Positions 16,430 to 25,502 of a stretch of 64,000 bases of DNA are shown one piece after another (positions within the stretch are counted from its first letter, which is position 1; each line of letters begins with the position of its first letter). Origin of the DNA: Actinomycetota bacterium (lineage in GTDB: Bacteria; Actinomycetota; Thermoleophilia; RBG-16-64-13); the NCBI GenBank assembly GCA_016278725.1, contig JADQBG010000013.1, forward strand, positions 62,001 through 126,000, written 5' to 3'. Below the pieces are notes generated by a model. That model worked only from the letters and a program-made list of their open reading frames with translations. It was not told where the DNA came from and made no database searches. A program made the translations under genes and the position numbers.

Positions 16430-17206
16430 ATGACCCTTTCTCCTGAGAGCCTCGAGCGGGTCGAGCGGCTTGGCCGGCTACTCGAGGAGTCTGCCTTCAC
16501 CGTTGTCCTCACCGGCGCCGGGATATCCACCGCTTCGGGCATTCCCGACTTCCGCACTCCGGGGACAGGGCTCTGGGAAAAGGCCGATCCGGCCAAGGTG
16601 GCCGCCCTGGATGCTTTCCGCGAGGATGCCCGGGGTTTCTGGCGCTTCTACTCCCAACGGCTGAGCCGGTTGGGAAACGTAGAGCCCAACCCCGCGCACG
16701 TGGCTCTGGCCTGCCTCGAACGAGGCGGCCGCATTCACGGACTAATCACCCAGAACATCGACCGTCTGCACTCCAAGGCCGGCAGCGGCGAGGTGGCCGA
16801 GGTGCACGGATCGATCGATCGCGCGGAGTGTCTTGCCTGCGGCGACGATTACCCCTATGACAGGGTGATGGACGATCTCTCCGCGGGAATCGAAGTGCCG
16901 TGCTGTGACTGTGGCGAGGCTCTCAAGCCGGGGGTGACTCTCTTTGGAGAGGACCTTCCCCCAGACGCGCTCCGCACTGCGGTTGGCTGGGCGCGGAGCG
17001 CGGAATTATTGATCGTCGCGGGCTCCTCCTTGCGGGTTTGGCCGGTCGCCGGTCTGCCCGAGATGACGCTGAACGCAGGAGGACGGTTGGCCGTTCTCAA
17101 TGCGGAGGCCACTCCCTACGACGCGGAGGCCGTGCTCGTCGAACGCTCCCCGCTGGAGGATTTCCTGCCGGTGGTGGCCGAACGGCTGGGCTGTTCCCAG
17201 GCTTAG
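16430..17206 (+). CDS. cobB: NAD-dependent protein deacylase, sirtuin family
   Basis: 258 residues, the full sirtuin core. NAD-binding GAGISTASGIPDFR (about 26-39), TQNIDRLHSKAG, catalytic His in VHGS, zinc-binding CLAC...CCDC and the substrate loop KPGVTLFGEDLP are all present. Bacterial sirtuins remove acetyl or other acyl groups from lysines, restoring enzymes such as acyl-CoA synthetases. The KorA gene begins 8 bases downstream, so it is co-transcribed with a 2-oxoacid:ferredoxin oxidoreductase. TAAAGT at 16418-16423 ends 6 bases before the ATG and no ribosome-binding site is visible, so the transcript may be leaderless. Confidence 0.93.
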   Translation: MTLSPESLERVERLGRLLEESAFTVVLTGAGISTASGIPDFRTPGTGLWEKADPAKVAALDAFREDARGFWRFYSQRLSRLGNVEPNPAHVALACLERGGRIHGLITQNIDRLHSKAGSGEVAEVHGSIDRAECLACGDDYPYDRVMDDLSAGIEVPCCDCGEALKPGVTLFGEDLPPDALRTAVGWARSAELLIVAGSSLRVWPVAGLPEMTLNAGGRLAVLNAEATPYDAEAVLVERSPLEDFLPVVAERLGCSQA

Positions 17207-17214
17207 GAGGCGAC

Positions 17215-18393
17215 TTGGAGCTCTGGTACACGCATCTGCTGCGCGAGAAGCTGGATCAGGACAGCCTGCTGGTCCAGGGCAACCGGGCTTCGGCCTTGGG
17301 CGCGCTCGACGCGGGGGTCCGCTTCTTCGCGGGTTATCCCATCACCCCCAGCTCGGAGATCATGGAGACCATGGCTCGGGAACTGCCCAAGGTGGGCGGA
17401 GTCTTCCTGCAGATGGAGGACGAGATCGCCTCCATCTGCGCCTGCATCGGGGGGTCGCTTACCGGCGAGATCTCCATGACCGCTACCAGCGGGCCCGGCT
17501 TTTCTCTCATGCAGGAGGCCATTGGCTACGCCATCATGGCCGAGGCCCCCCTGGTCATCGTCAACGTGATGCGGGTCGGCCCCTCCACCGGACGCCCCAC
17601 CGCCCCGTCTCAGGGGGACGTGATGCAGGCGCGCTGGGGCACCCACGGAGACCACCCCGCCATAGTGCTCGCCGCATCGAATGTGGTCGATATGTACCGG
17701 CTGACCATGGCTGCGGTGCGCTTCGCCCAGAGGTTCCGCACCCCGGTCACTCTGTTGGCGGACGAGGTGGTGGGCCATATGCGGGAGAGCTTCTCTGCGG
17801 AGAAGGCCGGGCGCTACCGGCTGAGCAGCGGCGACTTCGACTTCACCGAGAACTACTCGCGCCCGGATCTGGTGCGCGAGGTGCATCCCCCCCATCAGTT
17901 GGGCGCCTTCAGGCATCCGCACGTCACCGGCCTGGTGCACGACGAAACCGGCTTTCCCACCAACGATCCGCAGAAGAGCGCGGAGTTCCTGCGCGAACTG
18001 CACGACAAGGTCGCGCACCACCGAGACGAGCTCTGCCTATACGACGTGAAGAACGAGGGCCGGGGCCGGGTCTGCATAGTGGCCTACGGCTCCTGCGCGC
18101 GCAGCGCCCGCGCGGCCATGGATCTGGCGCAGCACGAAGGCATCCCCGTCGAGGTGCTGCATCTCTACACGCTGTTCCCTCTGCCGGTCGAGATCCTGCA
18201 ACGGGTGGCCCGCAGGGTGGAGTTCATGCTGATCCCCGAGCTCAACCTGGGGCAGTACGCCCGGGAAGTGCGCAAGATGGCCGAACAATGGACCACAGTG
18301 ATCAGCATGGGCAAGATCGACGGGACCCTGATCACCCCCCGGGAACTCGTGGACCGGGTGAGCGATCTGGTCGGCAAGTACGAGAACGTGTGA
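17215..18393 (+). CDS. korA: 2-oxoacid:ferredoxin oxidoreductase alpha subunit (KorA)
   Basis: 392 residues. Alpha subunit of a CoA-acylating, ferredoxin-reducing 2-oxoacid dehydrogenase, probably 2-oxoglutarate synthase, which joins or reverses the TCA cycle without NADH. Family motifs: QGNRASALGAL, FFAGYPITPSSEI, MTATSGPGFSLM, RVGPSTGRPTAPSQGDVMQA and a C-terminal transketolase-like domain with VAYGS. The TTG at 17215 is chosen because AGGAGG precedes it by 4 bases and the Kor homology starts there; the longer frame overlaps the sirtuin gene. No delta (ferredoxin) subunit gene is in the operon. Confidence 0.92.
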   Translation: MELWYTHLLREKLDQDSLLVQGNRASALGALDAGVRFFAGYPITPSSEIMETMARELPKVGGVFLQMEDEIASICACIGGSLTGEISMTATSGPGFSLMQEAIGYAIMAEAPLVIVNVMRVGPSTGRPTAPSQGDVMQARWGTHGDHPAIVLAASNVVDMYRLTMAAVRFAQRFRTPVTLLADEVVGHMRESFSAEKAGRYRLSSGDFDFTENYSRPDLVREVHPPHQLGAFRHPHVTGLVHDETGFPTNDPQKSAEFLRELHDKVAHHRDELCLYDVKNEGRGRVCIVAYGSCARSARAAMDLAQHEGIPVEVLHLYTLFPLPVEILQRVARRVEFMLIPELNLGQYAREVRKMAEQWTTVISMGKIDGTLITPRELVDRVSDLVGKYENV

Positions 18394-18405
18394 GGCGGTG
18401 ACTCG

Positions 18406-19239
18406 ATGACTTCGGCGCTCGACCGTTTCCTGCACACCGACCGTCTGCCCCACATCTGGTGCGCCGGTTGCGGCGCCGGCATGGTCACCGGCGCTTTTCT
18501 GCGCGCGGCGGCCAAGCTCGACCTGCATAAGGACACCACCGCCATCATCGGCGGTATCGGCTGTTCGAGCCGCGCCGCCGGCTATCTGGACTTCGGCACG
18601 GTGCACGCCATCCACGGACGCGCGCTCGCCTTCGCCACGGGCATCAAGATGGCGCGCCCCGACTTCACGGTGATCGTGTTCACGGGAGACGGTGATGGGG
18701 CGGCCATCGGCGGCAATCACCTGATCCATGCCTGCCGGCGCAACATCGACATAACCTGCATTCTCTTCAACAACTCCATCTATGGGATGACCGGGGGTCA
18801 GGCCTCGCCCATGTCGCAGGAGGACGACGTCAGCGTGACCGCGCCCTACGGGCAGGCGGAGAGGTCTTTCGATCTTTGCCGCCTGACCGAGGCTGCCGGT
18901 GCCACCTACGTTGCCCGCGGGACCGCCTACGCCGGCCGCGAACTGGAGAGGCTGATCCGCGACGGGGTCCGGCACAAGGGCTTCAGCTTCATCGAGGCGG
19001 TCTCGCAGTGTCCCACGGAGTACGGCAAACGCAATCCGCCCAAGGGCGCGATCGCCATGCTCGAGGATCAGCGGGACCGTTCGGTGAGCGCGAAGGAGGC
19101 CGCCGGCATGACGCCCGAAGAGTTGGAAGGCAAGCTGATCACGGGTTTGATCTACAAAGACGAGAGCGCTCCCGAATTCCAGGAGTCGTACCAGCGCATG
19201 GTGGAGCGCGTTCAGCAGGATTTCGATGGCACAAGCTAG
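18406..19239 (+). CDS. korB: 2-oxoacid:ferredoxin oxidoreductase beta subunit (KorB)
   Basis: 277 residues. Carries the thiamine diphosphate and a [4Fe-4S] cluster: CAGCGAGM and IGCSSRAAGY supply cluster Cys, and GDGDGAAIGGNHLIHACRRN with ILFNNSIYGMTGGQ forms the ThDP/Mg site. The TGGQASP sequence and the YGxTGGQ context fit the 2-oxoglutarate class better than pyruvate synthases. ATG start 12 bases after KorA. Confidence 0.93.
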   Translation: MTSALDRFLHTDRLPHIWCAGCGAGMVTGAFLRAAAKLDLHKDTTAIIGGIGCSSRAAGYLDFGTVHAIHGRALAFATGIKMARPDFTVIVFTGDGDGAAIGGNHLIHACRRNIDITCILFNNSIYGMTGGQASPMSQEDDVSVTAPYGQAERSFDLCRLTEAAGATYVARGTAYAGRELERLIRDGVRHKGFSFIEAVSQCPTEYGKRNPPKGAIAMLEDQRDRSVSAKEAAGMTPEELEGKLITGLIYKDESAPEFQESYQRMVERVQQDFDGTS

Positions 19240-19810
19240 CGCAACCGCAGGCAGGCTCGGTTCGCGCCGGTTCGTAGAAACCCGGCTCGGCGGCAGCGGC
19301 GGACAGGGAGTCATCCTGATGGGGGTGATTCTCGCCGTCGCCGCCGCCCGAGACCACAGGCACGTGGTGCAGACGCAGTCCTACGGACCGGAGGCGCGCG
19401 GCGGCTACAGCCGCGCCGACGTCATCATTGCCAACGAGCAGATCGACTATCCCCAATTGCAGGGCGCGGATTTGCTGGTGACCCTATCCGATCAGGCGGC
19501 CAAGCACTACATCGGGGGGCTCCGCCGGACCGGCGTGTTTCTCTATGACAGCGATGAGGTCTCACCCCCGACGGTCCTGGCTGAGACTTACGCGGTTCCC
19601 CTCATCCGACTGGCGCAGGAAATCACCGGCAGGAGCCAGAGCGCCAACATCCTTACGCTGGGTGCGATCGTCGCCCTCACGGAACTGGTGACCCGGCCTT
19701 CGCTCGAGAGGGCGGTCGCCGAGATGGTCCCGAAAGCCTCCCTAGACCTCAACCTGCGTGCCATGGAAGCCGGGCTCGCCCTGAAGCCGGAGGAGTGGCG
19801 GGTAGTTTGA
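19226..19810 (+). CDS. korC: 2-oxoacid:ferredoxin oxidoreductase gamma subunit (KorC)
   Basis: 194 residues. Gamma domain with the typical GGSGGQGVILMG near the N-terminus (after a short extension), SYGPEARGGYSRADVII and a Rossmann-like body. It completes the KorABC enzyme. Its ATG lies 14 bases inside korB, indicating translational coupling. A 104-base gap with no clear terminator separates it from the 6-phosphogluconate dehydrogenase gene. Confidence 0.92.
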   Translation: MAQASATAGRLGSRRFVETRLGGSGGQGVILMGVILAVAAARDHRHVVQTQSYGPEARGGYSRADVIIANEQIDYPQLQGADLLVTLSDQAAKHYIGGLRRTGVFLYDSDEVSPPTVLAETYAVPLIRLAQEITGRSQSANILTLGAIVALTELVTRPSLERAVAEMVPKASLDLNLRAMEAGLALKPEEWRVV

Positions 19811-19914
19811 TGCCCCGCCCCGGTTAGGGCGAGGTTCTCCAGAGCCCCCGGGATTCTCTCACCGGGCTCGCGGGGATTAGAAGGTCAGACAATCGAGCAA
19901 CGGGAGGGGCTTCC

Positions 19915-20883
19915 GTGAAGATCGGCATGGTGGGTTTGGGCAAGATGGGCGCCAACATGAGCCGGCGTCTGCTGCAGGGGGGGCACGGGGTGGTGGCCTA
20001 CAACCGGTCGCCCGGACCGACTCAGCAGTTGGCGGAGGAGGGTGCCGAAGCCGCGTTCGAACTGCAGGAGTTGGTGGACAAGCTGGAGGCTCCCCGGGTG
20101 GCCTGGGTCATGGTGCCGGCGGGTGCCGCCACCGAAGGGTTGATCCAGGACCTGGCCGAACTGCTGGAACCCGGGGACGTCGTGATTGACGGCGGGAATT
20201 CGTTCTATCAGGACTCGATCCGGCGCGGCGCCTGGCTCAAGGCGCGCGAGCTGCGCTTTCTCGATGTGGGCACCTCCGGGGGAATCTGGGGCCTCAAAGA
20301 GGGCTACAGCATGATGGTCGGCGGCGCCCCGGAGACCGTCGAAATCGTGCGCCCGGCCTTCGAGACTCTCGCGCCGGGACCGGACAAAGGCTGGGGCCAT
20401 CTGGGTGACTCCGGCGCCGGGCACTTCGCCAAGATGGTGCACAACGGCATCGAGTACGGTCTGATGCAGGCTTACGCGGAGGGGTTCGAAATACTCCGGG
20501 GCAAGAAGGAGTTCAACTATGACCTGCATCACGTGGCTCAGGTCTGGAGAACGGGCAGCGTCGTGCGCTCTTGGCTTCTCGATCTGACCGCGACGGCCCT
20601 CGAGGAGGACGCCGAACTCGAGGGAATCGAAGGCTGGGTGGCGGATTCGGGGGAAGGCCGCTGGACGGTCAAGGAAGCGATCGACCTGGATGTTCCGGCG
20701 CCGGTGATCACCCTCGCCCTGCAGATGCGGTTCGTCAGCCGGCAGGACGAGAGCTACGCCGCCAAACTGCTGGCCGCCATGCGCAATCAATTCGGAGGCC
20801 ACGCCATGAAGTACGTCGAGCCGCAGGAGGAACCGCCGGAAGCCTCCCCGGGCGTGATCGGCCGAGGGGAGTCCGGCTCCTAA
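19915..20883 (+). CDS. gnd: 6-phosphogluconate dehydrogenase, decarboxylating (short NAD type)
   Basis: 322 residues, the short GndA-type length. Rossmann motif GMVGLGKMGANMSRRLL at the N-terminus, substrate motif DVGTSGGIWG (about 118-127) and catalytic KMVHNGIEYG (about 172-181). It oxidatively decarboxylates 6-phosphogluconate to ribulose 5-phosphate, giving NAD(P)H. The residues after the second strand (YNRSPG) include an Arg that could bind NADP phosphate, so the cofactor is not settled. GTG start after GGGAGGGG with 5 bases between. Confidence 0.9.
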   Translation: MKIGMVGLGKMGANMSRRLLQGGHGVVAYNRSPGPTQQLAEEGAEAAFELQELVDKLEAPRVAWVMVPAGAATEGLIQDLAELLEPGDVVIDGGNSFYQDSIRRGAWLKARELRFLDVGTSGGIWGLKEGYSMMVGGAPETVEIVRPAFETLAPGPDKGWGHLGDSGAGHFAKMVHNGIEYGLMQAYAEGFEILRGKKEFNYDLHHVAQVWRTGSVVRSWLLDLTATALEEDAELEGIEGWVADSGEGRWTVKEAIDLDVPAPVITLALQMRFVSRQDESYAAKLLAAMRNQFGGHAMKYVEPQEEPPEASPGVIGRGESGS

Positions 20884-20919
20884 CCGGAGTGCGCCGTCGG
20901 AAGGGCGGGAGCTGCTGAG

Positions 20920-21417
20920 ATGGCCGTCATCATTCCCCAACCGGAGCGCGAGTCTTACCTTTTCGGGGTAATCAGCGACACGCACGCCCGGCTCTCGCCG
21001 GACGTGCTCGAGGCTCTCGAGGGAGTCGACGGCATACTGCACGCCGGGGACGTCGGGTCCGCGCAGGTGCTGACCGGCCTCGAGGCGGTCGCGCCGGTGT
21101 GGGCGGTCCGCGGTAACGTGGACCATGCGGCTTGGGCCCTCGAGTTGCCGCACGAGCGGGTTCTCGAGGTGGCGGGGCGGCGCGTTCTGCTCGGCCATAT
21201 CCGTGGCGACCTGACCCGTACGGCCGAGCCGCAGGCTCGGGGGATGGATGCCGTGATCTTTGGGCACAGCCACCGCCCCTTGGTGGAATGGCACGACGGC
21301 GTGCTCTACCTCAACCCCGGGTCTGCCGGTCCTCGTCGCTTCGGGCTCCCCCGCGCGGTTGCCCTTCTGGAAATCGGCGCGGCGGGGCTCGACCCGCGTA
21401 TCCTGATACTCGAGTAG
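20920..21417 (+). CDS. YfcE/MJ0936-family metallophosphoesterase
   Basis: 165-residue calcineurin-like phosphodiesterase. All metal-site motifs are present: VISDTHARL, LHAGDVGS, VRGNVDH, LLGHIRGD and FGHSHRPLV, then LNPGSAGPRRFG. Members hydrolyse phosphodiesters in vitro; their physiological substrates are mostly unknown. ATG preceded by GGGAG, 36 bases downstream of the 6-phosphogluconate dehydrogenase gene. Confidence 0.9.
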   Translation: MAVIIPQPERESYLFGVISDTHARLSPDVLEALEGVDGILHAGDVGSAQVLTGLEAVAPVWAVRGNVDHAAWALELPHERVLEVAGRRVLLGHIRGDLTRTAEPQARGMDAVIFGHSHRPLVEWHDGVLYLNPGSAGPRRFGLPRAVALLEIGAAGLDPRILILE

Positions 21418-21488
21418 GCGCAGCCGGGTTTTGCCGTAAACAAGGCGAGGAAAGTGCAGAACAGACGGGTTAGACAAGCGGGGACGTG

Positions 21489-21968
21489 ATGGAACTCGAG
21501 CAATTCCCTCAGCGGCGAGAAGAGAGCGATTCGGATTGCGCTTGCCCCCCCGCGCGCGGGCATTACCTGGTGGGCGGAATCGTGGGGGCCCTGTTGGTCA
21601 CCGTGGTGGTGGGTGGTCTCTTTCTCGGTTGGTACTTGGGACAGACCGTTGAAAACCGGCCGGGTACCGTCCCTCTGCGCTTCACCCCGGACCTGCCCGT
21701 GGCGCAAGGCGACTGGACGGTGGTGCTCGCCAAGATTCCGGTTCACCGTCCGGGAGCGGAAACTGAAGCGCGGGCGATAGCCCGGCAGGCGCGCGGCAAG
21801 GGGATCCCCGCTCGGGTCTCGCTGGCCACCCCCGAAGGGACGGAGTCCCCCGAGGGCTGGGTGGTCTGGGCGGGAGCCTACCCGGACGAGGCATCGGCAG
21901 ACGCGGAGAGGCTCTCGGTGCAGAGGCTGGGGTTCGGCACCGCGGACTCGTCGGAGGTAGGGCGGTGA
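21489..21968 (+). CDS. Membrane-anchored protein with SPOR-like C-terminal domain
   Basis: 159 residues. Short acidic, Cys-containing cytoplasmic part (DSDCACPPARG), one helix (LVGGIVGALLVTVVVGGLFLG), then a soluble domain whose pattern (DWTVVLAKIP ... ETEARAIARQARGKGIPARVSL ... WVVWAGAYPDEASADAERLSVQ) has the alternating rhythm of a SPOR domain, which binds denuded glycan strands. That assignment is by pattern only. ATG at 21489 with GGGGAC upstream (a GTG directly precedes it). It overlaps the DUF5752 gene by 4 bases. Confidence 0.6.
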   Translation: MELEQFPQRREESDSDCACPPARGHYLVGGIVGALLVTVVVGGLFLGWYLGQTVENRPGTVPLRFTPDLPVAQGDWTVVLAKIPVHRPGAETEARAIARQARGKGIPARVSLATPEGTESPEGWVVWAGAYPDEASADAERLSVQRLGFGTADSSEVGR

Positions 21969-22696
21969 ACGAGGCTCCTTCCTGCCGGTACGCCTTCTAC
22001 CTGAAAGACTGCGCCCTCATCCCCATGGCGGTCGGGGCAAGGGCGCAGAATCTGAAAGAACTGCGCGACGCCCTGCTCTGGGTTCCCGCAGACAGCATCT
22101 ACCATCATTTCTGGGAGCGGCTGCTGCGCCCGCAGTTCGCCGAACCGGAGTACAACAACGACTTTGCCTCGTGGGCGATGCACTCCCTGCACGAGAAGGA
22201 TCTGGCCGAGCGTCTCGCGATCATCAATCCCGTCGACTTCCCGGACCTGGAAAGCCTGCGGCGGGAGGTGGCCGAGGTGGTGGAAGAACGCTTGGACGCC
22301 ATGGAGTACATCCCCTGGGCCCGCGCCGACCAGCAGTTTCATTTTCTGCACTCGCAGATCGTGATCTTCGACACGGGACTCGTGCTGCGCACTCCCAAGG
22401 ACCTGCCCGAGGCCATTTCCCAGCTTTCTACCGGGAGCATCTTCTACCACTTCATCGACGCGCGCCGCCGCACGCCAGGCGCCGTGGACGACTTCAGCGC
22501 CTGGATTGGGGAGTGCGGCGGGGGGATGGAAGAGCTGCGTACGGACCTGGCGAGCATCGATCCGTACTTCTCCAGTCTGGAGTATCTGCGCGATCTCCTG
22601 TGTGAGGTCACCTCCAGTTTCCTGAACGGAACTCGGTGCCGTATTCCGCCGCGGGAGCAACCTCTCTACCGGGGCCGGCGGACGGAGAAAGGCTGA
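21965..22696 (+). CDS. DUF5752-family protein, internally duplicated
   Basis: 243 residues, GTG start inside the preceding stop. Two halves repeat the same pattern: residues about 10-105 (FYLKDCALIPMAVGARAQNL, then ADSIYHHFWERLL, then NDFASWAMHSL, then INPVDFPDLESLRREVAEVV) and about 121-220 (FLHSQIVIFDTGLVLRTPKD, then TGSIFYHFIDARR, then DDFSAWIGECG, then IDPYFSSLEYLRDLLCEVT). The position directly before a TreT-like glycosyltransferase (1 base between stop and start) fits the DUF5752 family and suggests a partner in trehalose or glucoside synthesis. Molecular function is unknown. Confidence 0.65.
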   Translation: MNEAPSCRYAFYLKDCALIPMAVGARAQNLKELRDALLWVPADSIYHHFWERLLRPQFAEPEYNNDFASWAMHSLHEKDLAERLAIINPVDFPDLESLRREVAEVVEERLDAMEYIPWARADQQFHFLHSQIVIFDTGLVLRTPKDLPEAISQLSTGSIFYHFIDARRRTPGAVDDFSAWIGECGGGMEELRTDLASIDPYFSSLEYLRDLLCEVTSSFLNGTRCRIPPREQPLYRGRRTEKG

Positions 22697-22697
22697 C

Positions 22698-23957
22698 GTG
22701 GCCGATATCCTCGAGAAATACGCGGAGGTCGCCGGCTCGACCGTCGTCAGCCACCTGCGCCAACTGGGACGGCTGCTTCGAGGGGTGAGGGTCGTCCATG
22801 TCAATTCGACCAAGGTCGGTGGCGGGGTGGCCGAGCTCCTGGGAGAGCTTCTGCCGCTGATGGACGCTCTGGGGCTGGAAGCCCGGTGGGAGGTGATCGA
22901 AGGTCCCCCCGAGTTCTACCAGACGACCAAAGCCATGCACAATGGGCTGCAGGGTCAGCAGGTCAGCATTCCCGGTTCGGGATACCGCGCCTATGAGGAG
23001 GCCAATGAGGAGACCGCGGAGCGCCTGAGGCCGGTTTTAGAGAATGCGGATTTCGTCTTTATTCATGATCCCCAGCCGGCCCCTCTGCTGTCCCTGATCC
23101 CCAACCGTCGGGGCAGATGGATCTGGCGCTGTCATATCGACGTGCGCCGCCCTTACCGCCCGGTGTGGAAATACATGCGCAACTACGTCGAGTCCTTTGA
23201 TGCCAGTGTCTTCAGCCTGGCCGACTTCGCGCAGGCCCTGCCTCACCCGCAGTACCTGATCCCGCCCAGCATCGACCCCCTCAACGAGAAGAACATCGAA
23301 CTGCCCGAGGAGGAGGTGGCTGCGGCCCGGGAGCAGTTCGGCCTGGACCCGGAGTTACCCTTGATCGTGCAGATCTCCCGCTTCGATCGATTCAAGGACC
23401 CCCTGGGGGTAATCGAGGCCACGAAGATCGCTCAGAAGACCACCCCGGTGCAGCTCGTGCTGGCCGGCGGAGGCGCGACCGACGACCCCGAGAGCGAAGC
23501 CGTGCTGGCCGAGGTGCTCGAGGCCGCCGAGGGAGAAGAGCACATCCGCGTGCTGGAACTGCCTCCCGGCGCGAACCGCACCGTCAACGCGCTGCAGCGA
23601 ACGGCCGACGTGATAATGCAGAAGTCCCTTCGTGAGGGCTTCGGCCTGACCGTCAGCGAGGGCATGTGGAAGAGCAAGCCCGTGATTGGCGGCGACACCG
23701 GAGGTATCCGCCTGCAGGTGGTGGACCACTACACGGGGTTTCTGGTTCGCACTCCCGAAGGAGCTGCTCTACGTATCCGCTACCTGCTGGCCCGGCGGGA
23801 TGTGCTCGAGGACGTCGGTCACCGGGCCCACCGATTTGTGCTCCAGAATTTTCTCATCACCCGCCAACTGCGGGACTACCTGGCTCTGATGGTCGCACTC
23901 CATTACGGCGAACAGGGTAGGCTGGAAGTAGGTACTCCCAATAACCACCCCATCTAG
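22698..23957 (+). CDS. treT: Trehalose synthase TreT-type glycosyltransferase
   Basis: 419 residues, GT4 family, two Rossmann domains. N-terminal VVHVNSTKVGGGVAELLGEL is characteristic of TreT, which joins NDP-glucose and glucose to trehalose; GT4 donor-site motifs ISRFDRFKDPLGVIEA and KSLREGFGLTVSEGMWKSKP follow. IWRCHIDVRRP matches TreT acceptor-domain sequence. GTG start 1 base after the DUF5752 stop. Alternatives within GT4 (sucrose or glucosylglycerate synthases) are less likely given the N-terminal motif and the following otsA gene. Confidence 0.85.
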   Translation: MADILEKYAEVAGSTVVSHLRQLGRLLRGVRVVHVNSTKVGGGVAELLGELLPLMDALGLEARWEVIEGPPEFYQTTKAMHNGLQGQQVSIPGSGYRAYEEANEETAERLRPVLENADFVFIHDPQPAPLLSLIPNRRGRWIWRCHIDVRRPYRPVWKYMRNYVESFDASVFSLADFAQALPHPQYLIPPSIDPLNEKNIELPEEEVAAAREQFGLDPELPLIVQISRFDRFKDPLGVIEATKIAQKTTPVQLVLAGGGATDDPESEAVLAEVLEAAEGEEHIRVLELPPGANRTVNALQRTADVIMQKSLREGFGLTVSEGMWKSKPVIGGDTGGIRLQVVDHYTGFLVRTPEGAALRIRYLLARRDVLEDVGHRAHRFVLQNFLITRQLRDYLALMVALHYGEQGRLEVGTPNNHPI

Positions 23958-23978
23958 CCCGAGAAAGGGGGAGTTGCT

Positions 23979-25487
23979 CTGACTCCCGAGGAGAAGAAAG
24001 GCAAGTCTGCCGGAGCGGACCGAGGCGATGAAATCCTTCGCTTCGTCGCGGTGTCCAACCGGCTCCCCATAGTCATGGAGCGCCGACAGGGAGGCTGGAC
24101 GGCCAAGCCGGGCAGCGGAGGCCTGGTGACCGCGCTGGCGCCGGTTCTGAAGAACCGCGGCGGGCTCTGGATCGGCTGGCCGGGCATAACCGGCGAGGTC
24201 GATCAGCAGGCTCTGGACGACGCCTCTCTAAAGGCGGGCTACCGGCTGCACCCGGTGGAACTCGATGAGGAAGAGGTCGAGGCCTTCTACCGCACCATCT
24301 CCAACGGAGCCATCTGGCCGCTGTTTCACGGTCTGCCCACGCTGGCCAACTACTCACAGGATGCTTGGGACATCTACGAGCGGGTCAACGAACGCTTTGC
24401 CGATGTGATCTACGGCCGCACCAAGCAGACCGACTACGTGTGGGTGCAGGACTACCACCTGATGTTGGTGGGCCGGTACCTGCGGGCCCTCGATCCGGGA
24501 AGGCGGATGGGCTTCTTCCTGCACATCCCCTTCCCGCCCCTGGACATCTTCCTGCAGATTCCTTGGCGGGCGCAGATTTTGAACGCCCTCCTGGACTTCG
24601 ATCTGATTGGCTTCCAGACCATGCGCGACCGGCGCAACTTCCTGGAGGCGGTGCGCCGGGTGGTTCCCGACGTGCGTACCCACGGGGCCGGCAGCGTGGT
24701 TTCGGTTGAGCACCTCGACCGCGAGGTGCGGATCGGAGCATTCCCCATCAGCATCGACTATCAAGAATTCTGCCAGCAGGCGCAGGATTGGCCGGTGGGG
24801 GAGGGCTCGCGCTGGCTAAAGCACGCTTTTGGCGGGCGCTGCATCATCCTGGGGATCGATCGTTTGGATTACACCAAGGGGATTCCCCAACGGCTGGAGG
24901 CCCTGAGAGTCGCCCTGACGCGATATCCCGAGTTGCGGGGGGGCGTGACCTTTATCCAAATTGCCGTCCCCAGCCGCACCGACGTGCCGGAGTACCGCGT
25001 GCTCAAGGAGCAGATCGACCGGCTCGTCGGGGACATCAACGGCCAGTTCACCGAGATGGACTGGACGCCGATCCACTATATGTACCGCAGCGTGTCCCGG
25101 GATCAGCTCTTGACCTTCTACCGCGCGGCCGATATCGGCCTGCTCACCCCCCTCGCCGACGGGATGAACCTGGTGGCCAAGGAGTACGCGGCCGCCAACG
25201 TCGACGAGAACGGCGTGCTCATCCTCAGCGACTTCGCCGGCGCCGCCGCGCAGCTTCACCGTTGGGCCATCACGGTCAATCCGCACAATGTGCTGGAAGT
25301 GGCGGATGCCATCTACGGCGCCTACAAGATGGCTCAGGGCGAGAAGCGCTACCGCATGCGAAGGCTGCGGGCGTCCATCAGGAGAAACGACATCTTCCGC
25401 TGGGTGGACAGCTTCTTGGAGGCGGCGGTGGCCCGGCATCTGGACGACTTTCCCTACCACGAGGACTACGTGCCGCCCCTGGAGTAG
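23979..25487 (+). CDS. otsA: Trehalose-6-phosphate synthase (OtsA), probable CTG start
   Basis: About 502 residues, GT20. Makes trehalose 6-phosphate from UDP/ADP-glucose and glucose 6-phosphate. Motifs: VAVSNRLP (first strand), [26 protein letters not shown], the basic donor site [17 protein letters not shown] and [15 protein letters not shown]. The first standard start (GTG 24051) would begin inside the first strand, at VSNRLP. The CTG at 23979 follows AAGGGGGAG by a few bases, adds [20 protein letters not shown] and restores the strand, so I prefer it. No trehalose-6-phosphatase (OtsB) gene is near. Confidence 0.88.
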   Translation: MTPEEKKGKSAGADRGDEILRFVAVSNRLPIVMERRQGGWTAKPGSGGLVTALAPVLKNRGGLWIGWPGITGEVDQQALDDASLKAGYRLHPVELDEEEVEAFYRTISNGAIWPLFHGLPTLANYSQDAWDIYERVNERFADVIYGRTKQTDYVWVQDYHLMLVGRYLRALDPGRRMGFFLHIPFPPLDIFLQIPWRAQILNALLDFDLIGFQTMRDRRNFLEAVRRVVPDVRTHGAGSVVSVEHLDREVRIGAFPISIDYQEFCQQAQDWPVGEGSRWLKHAFGGRCIILGIDRLDYTKGIPQRLEALRVALTRYPELRGGVTFIQIAVPSRTDVPEYRVLKEQIDRLVGDINGQFTEMDWTPIHYMYRSVSRDQLLTFYRAADIGLLTPLADGMNLVAKEYAAANVDENGVLILSDFAGAAAQLHRWAITVNPHNVLEVADAIYGAYKMAQGEKRYRMRRLRASIRRNDIFRWVDSFLEAAVARHLDDFPYHEDYVPPLE

Positions 25488-25502
25488 CCCTCGCCGGATA
25501 GG

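Noticed and set aside
17100-18401. 433-residue plus-strand frame overlapping korA
   Set aside because: Alternative frame of korA, Arg/Gly/His-rich and motif-free.
19885-21477. 530-residue minus-strand frame opposite gnd and the phosphodiesterase gene
   Set aside because: It spans two well-supported plus-strand genes and has no recognisable domain.
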